A stretch of DNA of 36,816 nt, from the NCBI GenBank assembly GCA_944392155.1, contig CALXVR010000017.1, positions 1-36,816 on the forward strand, read 5' to 3'. The notes beneath the pieces were generated by a model. The model worked only from the letters and a program-made list of their open reading frames with translations, was not told the origin of the DNA and ran no database searches. Both the position numbers and the translations under genes were made by a program. Of the stretch, positions 32,822 to 36,816 are shown piece by piece (position 1 is the stretch's first letter; each line of letters opens with the position of its first letter). The stretch comes from an uncultured Alphaproteobacteria bacterium (GTDB taxonomy: Bacteria; Pseudomonadota; Alphaproteobacteria; RF32; CAG-239).

Positions 32822-32848
32822 TATGTGTGTTATGTGTGTTATGTGTGT
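32822..32848 (+). repeat. Three tandem copies of TATGTGTGT
   Basis: Exact 9-bp unit repeated three times (32822, 32831, 32840) within the 168-base gap before the coiled-coil gene. A TTGACA lies 25 bases before (32791-32796) with no convincing -10. The repeat is between the possible promoter and the Shine-Dalgarno GGAG at 32871. Copy number could vary by slippage. Confidence 0.8.
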
Positions 32849-32880
32849 TACCAGTAAGGTGTATGATTGTGGAGTTTTGA

Positions 32881-33744
32881 ATGAAGGAAGACATTTCAAA
32901 TCCGAACATTGAATGGAAAAAGAATAATTCCGAACCAAGTGAGAGATTAAGTCTTCGGATTAATTCCAAAGAGGCAGCGGCTTATTCGGCTGCTAAGAAA
33001 AATGTTTTTAAAACGCCTGCTGTTTTGCCAGCGGAGAGCTTGCCCAAAGGTTTGAAAAAAATTCGTAAAAAGGTCAGAACTATTGATATTTCTTCTGAAT
33101 ATGATGATGAGGAGGAAGAGGAGTTTCAGTATGTTTCGGACAGTTTGGAACAGCTTAATCAAGCCAACTCTTTGATGAATGCGCTTAATGAAGAGGAAAA
33201 AAAGCTTTTGCATCATCAAGAAGAACTTCAAAATATGAATATGCAAAGAATGGCCGGAAAAATGGAAGCTATGACTGCCGCTGCTCAAGTGGTTAAGCAA
33301 GCAGGATTGTCTGGTTTTGAAAAAAAAGCTATTGTAAAGAATCAACAATCGAATGAATCGTTTGAAAAAATCAATAAACAAGTTGTCAAAGATGTTTTGA
33401 ACGAGAAGGAAAAATTAGGAGCAAAAAAAATTCCTGAAGGCAAAGTTATTCAGACTTTAAGAGGTGTTAAGAGAGTTAAAGATATCGGCGGGAAAAAAGC
33501 TTTAGAGGGACTTTCTTTAGATGCGTTACTGAAAGCCGGAGAAAAAGAAATTTCGGATGAAGAATTGGCTAAAATTGCCGCTAAAGAAAATAATGAGCTT
33601 GCTAAAAAGATTCTCAAAAAATCAGGTCAGGATGTAAAAAAACGTCGTAAAAAAGAGGTTAAGGATATTACGGATAAAACAAAGGGCGGTAAAAAAGGAA
33701 TGCTCAGACGTAATTTATCTCTGAATAATTTACATGACCGCTAG
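32881..33744 (+). CDS. Unknown highly charged coiled-coil protein
   Basis: 287 residues, no family recognised. No TM segment or signal peptide. An acidic patch 'EYDDEEEEEF' at about 74-83 is followed by helical, Leu/Glu/Gln-rich sequence (85-130) with coiled-coil spacing. The C-terminal third is strongly basic ('KKSGQDVKKRRKKEVKD', 'KTKGGKKGMLRRNLSLN') and could bind nucleic acid. 'RLSLRINSKEAAAYSAAKKN' near the N-terminus looks weakly like the start of a DNA-binding or membrane-targeting helix. GGAG is 6 bases before the ATG. It follows the DivL-like gene in the same direction and meets the AmpG-like gene tail to tail with a 2-base gap. Confidence 0.65.
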   Translation: MKEDISNPNIEWKKNNSEPSERLSLRINSKEAAAYSAAKKNVFKTPAVLPAESLPKGLKKIRKKVRTIDISSEYDDEEEEEFQYVSDSLEQLNQANSLMNALNEEEKKLLHHQEELQNMNMQRMAGKMEAMTAAAQVVKQAGLSGFEKKAIVKNQQSNESFEKINKQVVKDVLNEKEKLGAKKIPEGKVIQTLRGVKRVKDIGGKKALEGLSLDALLKAGEKEISDEELAKIAAKENNELAKKILKKSGQDVKKRRKKEVKDITDKTKGGKKGMLRRNLSLNNLHDR

Positions 33745-33746
33745 TC

Positions 33747-35033
33747 TTAGTTATATCCTGAGGGATATTTTTTTGTTAGATAAGCCAGCAGAATTAGTCC
33801 GGGGATGACCATTAAAGCTGTTATGAAGAAGAAGATATCCCAACTTACGCGGTCTGCCAAAAATCCGCTGGTGGCTGCAAAAAGATCCCGCGCGAAACTC
33901 ATTAAGGAAGATAATAACGCATATTGTGTGGCTGTATAAGCAATATTGCATAGAGAAGACAAGTATGCAACCAAAGCCGTTGTCCCCATTCCGGCCGAGA
34001 TATTGTCTAAAGAAATGGTTACGGTAAGCAGATATATGTTGTGGCCGGCATAAGATTGCGCAACAAACATCAAGTTGGTTATACCTTGTAAAACGCCAAA
34101 CCAAAATAGGGATTTCATTATGCCGAAGCGATTGATTATCAGACCGCCGGCGATGCCTCCGAGAATCGTGGCTATCATACCATATAGTTTGCTGACATAG
34201 GCGATTTCTACTTTGCTAAAACCCATATCGTCATAAAAAGGATAAGCCATGGGTCCCATATAGGCATCACTCATACGGTAGAAAAAGATAAAAAGCAAAA
34301 TAACGCCCCAATCCGATTTGCGCATAAAATCTTTAAAGGGGTCATAAACAGCTGTCAGCAAAAATTTTTTAATACGTTTGCGAAGAGGTCCTGAGTATGA
34401 GATTTGGGCTTTTTTTTCGTTTTGTGCCGGTTCTTTAGAGCACAGAATTGCAATCATACCGATAATGGCTCCCAGAGACATAATGATATAAACATTGTTC
34501 CAGCTCATAACAGAAGCCATCCAGATAGCGCCAGCACCCGAGAAGATGAGGCCGAAACGATACCCTAAAACAAAGATGGCGACACCGGCGCCTTGTTCTT
34601 TGCTTGAAAAGCTTTCAATGCGGTAGGCATCAAGTACGATGTCTTGTGAAGCAGAAGCAATAGTTACCAAAACAGCAAAGAAAGCCATGGTTAAAGGGCT
34701 GGCGGAAGGGTTGATGGTTGACATACAAAAAATAGACAACATTAAGATAATTTGTGTAAAAAGCGCCCAGCCCCGGCGACGACCAAGACGACAGAATAGG
34801 GGTAGGCGGATACGATCAATCAGAGGCGACCAAGCCCATTTGAAGCTATATGGTGTTTTTACTAAAGAAAAAAGCCCGATGGCTGCGTAAGATATTCCGG
34901 CGTCTTTGAGCCATAAATTTAGGGTGCCAAATACCAAAAGCAAAGGAAATCCGCTGGAGAATCCAAGCGCAATCATGGTAAGCATTCGCTTATCCATATA
35001 AATTCTTGCCGCTGTCAGCCATTTTTTTAACAT
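33747..35033 (-). CDS. ampG: AmpG-like MFS muropeptide transporter
   Basis: 428 residues, about twelve TM segments. 'LGFSSGFPLLLVFGTLNLWL' (about 22-41), 'YSFKWAWSPLIDRI' and 'SQDIVLDAYRIE' are the AmpG signatures; the last holds the conserved Asp-Ala-Tyr-Arg. It imports GlcNAc-anhydroMurNAc peptides from the periplasm for recycling. Together with LdcA at 16.7-17.6 kb this indicates an active peptidoglycan recycling route. Specific to the AmpG branch by these motifs, though PAT/acetyl-CoA transporter relatives share the fold. Confidence 0.88.
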   Translation of the reverse strand: MLKKWLTAARIYMDKRMLTMIALGFSSGFPLLLVFGTLNLWLKDAGISYAAIGLFSLVKTPYSFKWAWSPLIDRIRLPLFCRLGRRRGWALFTQIILMLSIFCMSTINPSASPLTMAFFAVLVTIASASQDIVLDAYRIESFSSKEQGAGVAIFVLGYRFGLIFSGAGAIWMASVMSWNNVYIIMSLGAIIGMIAILCSKEPAQNEKKAQISYSGPLRKRIKKFLLTAVYDPFKDFMRKSDWGVILLFIFFYRMSDAYMGPMAYPFYDDMGFSKVEIAYVSKLYGMIATILGGIAGGLIINRFGIMKSLFWFGVLQGITNLMFVAQSYAGHNIYLLTVTISLDNISAGMGTTALVAYLSSLCNIAYTATQYALLSSLMSFARDLFAATSGFLADRVSWDIFFFITALMVIPGLILLAYLTKKYPSGYN

Positions 35034-35174
35034 GCTTTCTCCCTTTTTGTTGTGCTTAAGCTTATGTGAAATAGGTTAAATTTTGTATAATATGCACATT
35101 GCTTTTTTAGCAAAAACAGAGGTCTGTAAAAAAGTTTACGATATTAACCAAATTTTTATTTACTTGGCTTAAAC

Positions 35175-35190
35175 ACACAATATATTGTTG
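35175..35190 (+). promoter_or_regulatory. NrdR box 1 upstream of nrdA
   Basis: ACACAATATATTGTTG, close to the NrdR consensus ACACWATATATWGTGT (14 of 16). Centre between 35182 and 35183. It overlaps a possible -10 (TATATT, 35181-35186) with a -35 TTTACT at 35159-35164, so binding would block the polymerase. Confidence 0.85.
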
Positions 35191-35206
35191 TTTGAAAATA
35201 TTTTAA

Positions 35207-35222
35207 ATACTATATGTTGTAA
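35207..35222 (+). promoter_or_regulatory. NrdR box 2 upstream of nrdA
   Basis: ATACTATATGTTGTAA, weaker than box 1 but with the ACTATAT...TTGT core. The centre is exactly 32 bp from that of box 1, about three helical turns, the spacing typical of paired NrdR boxes. 17 bases before the nrdA ATG. Confidence 0.8.
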
Positions 35223-35239
35223 TTTTGAAAGGTCGGATA

Positions 35240-36816
35240 ATGGCGGAAAAACAGGTAGTTAAGCGTAATGGTAAAACAGAAAAGTTTGATTTAGGCAAAC
35301 TTAAAAAAGTTATGGAGCGGGCAACGAATGGTTTTGAACTTGATTTGAAACCATTGGAAGAAAAGATGTCAGATTTTGTAAAAGACCAAACCCCAACATC
35401 TGAGATTGCCAAATATCTGACGATGAGTGCCTTGAGTTTGACAACTGTTAACGATCCAGATTGGAAAAATGCGGCCGGACGCTTGAAACTTTTTGAGCTT
35501 TATAAACAAATGTCCGAAACACGTCAGACAGCCAAAGATTATGACAAACTTTATGATTATCCGAAGTTTTTGAAGTTTGCTGAAGAGAGCGGTATTTATT
35601 CAAAAAGAATCAGCGAAGTTTATTCGGCGGAAGAGATTAAGCTTGCTGCCGGTTTTATTGAGCCAAAGTTTGATTTGGTTTATGATTATGCCGGCATTAA
35701 CTTGCTGATTAAGCGTTATTTATGCGAATATGGCGATAGAATCGTTGAGCTACCGCAAGATATGTTTTTATCCATTGCGTTGTTGATTGAGCAAAATGCG
35801 GATAAAGATGTGCGTCTTGGTCTGGTTAAGGATACTTATGAAAAGCTTGCCAACAGAAAAATATCTTTGGCAACACCGCTGTTGATGAATTTGCGTCGTC
35901 CGAACGGTAATTTAAGCTCTTGCTTTATTACGGTTATGGATGACAACAGAGATTCTATTTTTTATGTGATTGACCAGATTTCGGCGATTTCAAAATTTGG
36001 TGGCGGGGTTGGTTGCAACTTGTCCAGAGTGCGCTGCAAGGGTGCCAGAATTAAGGGAATCAAAAACTCCTCCGGCGGCGTTATCCCGTGGATACGTATT
36101 ATTAACGACACGGCGGTTGCGGTTAACCAACAAGGCAAGCGCAAAGGCGCGGTTACCGTGTCCTTGGATATGTGGCATTTGGATATCGAGGACTTTTTGG
36201 AGTTGCGCACGGAAAACGGCGACCAGAGAATGAAAGCCTATGATATTTTCCCGCAAGTGGTTATTCCAGATTTGTTTATGAAAAAAGTTGAAAACAACGA
36301 AAAATGGTTGTTGGTTGATCCTTCCGAGGTGCGTCGGGTTTATGGTAAGGAAATTGCCGATTTGTGGGGTGAGGAGTTTGATAAGCTTTATAATCAGCTT
36401 TATTTAGACGCACAGTTCGGAAAGCTTGAAATGTTTAAGTTTGTTTCAGCCAAAGAGCTGTTAAAGCGGGTGATGAAGTCTCAGGTAGAAACAGGTATGC
36501 CTTATATTGCTTTCAAGGATACCTTGAACAGAATGAATCCGAACAAGCATGACGGCGTCATTGTTGGAACAAACCTTTGTACGGAATCGCATAGTAATGT
36601 TCGTCCGACACAGTTTGAAAAGAAACGTTTGGATGGCGAAAATATTGTTTCCGTGGCACATGGCGGTTTGGTTCATGTTTGTAATCTGGTTTCAATTAAC
36701 TTGGCGAATGTGGACAGCGATGAAGAGCTTGAGAGTATCTGCGATACCTCGGTCAGAATTTTGGATAATGCCATAGACTTTACGGAAGTTCCGATTTTGG
36801 AAGGTTCTTTGCATAA
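35240..36816 (+). CDS. nrdA: Ribonucleoside-diphosphate reductase alpha subunit, class I, 3'-truncated by the window
   Basis: The frame is open from ATG 35240 to the end of the window (525 complete codons). AAAGG lies 8-12 bases before the ATG. N-terminal ATP-cone ('VVKRNGKTEKFDLGKLKKVM', about 6-25 onward), then the RNR barrel with 'ISLATPLLMNLRRPNGNLSS', Cys228 (E. coli Cys225 equivalent), 'FGGGVGCNLSRVR', Cys447 in 'NLCTES' (Cys439, radical site) and Cys481 in 'VCNLVSINLA' (Cys462). It reduces ribonucleotides to deoxyribonucleotides. NrdR boxes lie upstream; nrdB should follow beyond the window. Confidence 0.96.
   Translation, partial: MAEKQVVKRNGKTEKFDLGKLKKVMERATNGFELDLKPLEEKMSDFVKDQTPTSEIAKYLTMSALSLTTVNDPDWKNAAGRLKLFELYKQMSETRQTAKDYDKLYDYPKFLKFAEESGIYSKRISEVYSAEEIKLAAGFIEPKFDLVYDYAGINLLIKRYLCEYGDRIVELPQDMFLSIALLIEQNADKDVRLGLVKDTYEKLANRKISLATPLLMNLRRPNGNLSSCFITVMDDNRDSIFYVIDQISAISKFGGGVGCNLSRVRCKGARIKGIKNSSGGVIPWIRIINDTAVAVNQQGKRKGAVTVSLDMWHLDIEDFLELRTENGDQRMKAYDIFPQVVIPDLFMKKVENNEKWLLVDPSEVRRVYGKEIADLWGEEFDKLYNQLYLDAQFGKLEMFKFVSAKELLKRVMKSQVETGMPYIAFKDTLNRMNPNKHDGVIVGTNLCTESHSNVRPTQFEKKRLDGENIVSVAHGGLVHVCNLVSINLANVDSDEELESICDTSVRILDNAIDFTEVPILEGSLH

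Noticed and set aside
1..36816. CRISPR arrays, tRNA/rRNA genes, insertion sequences, prophage or toxin-antitoxin genes
   Set aside because: I saw no spaced direct repeats, no cloverleaf with a GTTCRA arm, no transposase or integrase and no convincing toxin-antitoxin pair. A tRNA scan by program could still find something I missed.

Overview
This window looks like the replication-origin region of a low-GC alphaproteobacterial chromosome. The lineage call rests on four things: the gene block rho, mnmE, mnmG, rsmG, parA, parB; a coaE-dnaQ pair on the other side of the origin; a short alphaproteobacterial-type HPr kinase; and a protein closely resembling DivL. The DNA is AT-rich, genes are tightly packed, and there are no insertion sequences, phage genes, tRNAs, rRNAs or CRISPR arrays that I can see. 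The species is not identifiable. A host-associated or uncultured alphaproteobacterium is a guess from base composition and compactness.

Layout. 1-466: the end of rsmI and yraN on the plus strand. 468-6110: a leftward operon, membrane thermonuclease-like protein, tsaE, hprK, mlaE, mlaF, radA, cvpA. 6234-8697: rsmG-parA-parB with its terminator. 8755-14242: mnmE, then an mnmG-HD-HD-PHP operon. 14429-16712: a rightward island with a HAD phosphatase and two membrane proteins of like architecture but unknown function. 16718-19440: an unknown 611-residue protein coupled to an LD-carboxypeptidase. 19620-19872: a promoter and a candidate structured RNA. 19885-21172: rho. 21173-21700: the proposed oriC. 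21701-22974: coaE-dnaQ. The right part holds an SDR enzyme with a possible 27-residue membrane protein, yicC-gmk-nudix, a Sel1-like periplasmic protein, cysK-tyrA, lptG-PAP2, tsaB, a DivL-like PAS protein, a charged coiled-coil protein, an AmpG-like transporter, and the first 525 codons of nrdA.

How the parts fit. Most genes left of 21.2 kb run leftward and most to the right run rightward, as expected when transcription follows both forks away from oriC. The 21.2-21.7 kb gap carries five 9-mers that fit TTATNCACA exactly, several near matches, and a TTAA-N7-TTAA palindrome of the CtrA type. Two exact 16-bp parS sites (in rsmG and mnmG) and one site with a single mismatch (in mnmE) lie 7-13 kb away, next to parAB. 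All three are read in the frame that encodes Val-Ser-Arg-Glu-Thr.

The least explained items are: the 611-residue gene with its structured upstream RNA; the DivL-like protein that stops where the kinase domain should begin; the paired membrane proteins behind a promoter that overlaps a perfect dyad; the HD-HD-PHP trio set between mnmG and rsmG; a thermonuclease fold without its two catalytic arginines; and a Nudix protein with an altered Nudix box. The nrdA promoter region has two well-spaced NrdR boxes. I did not find a clear new defence or mobile system.
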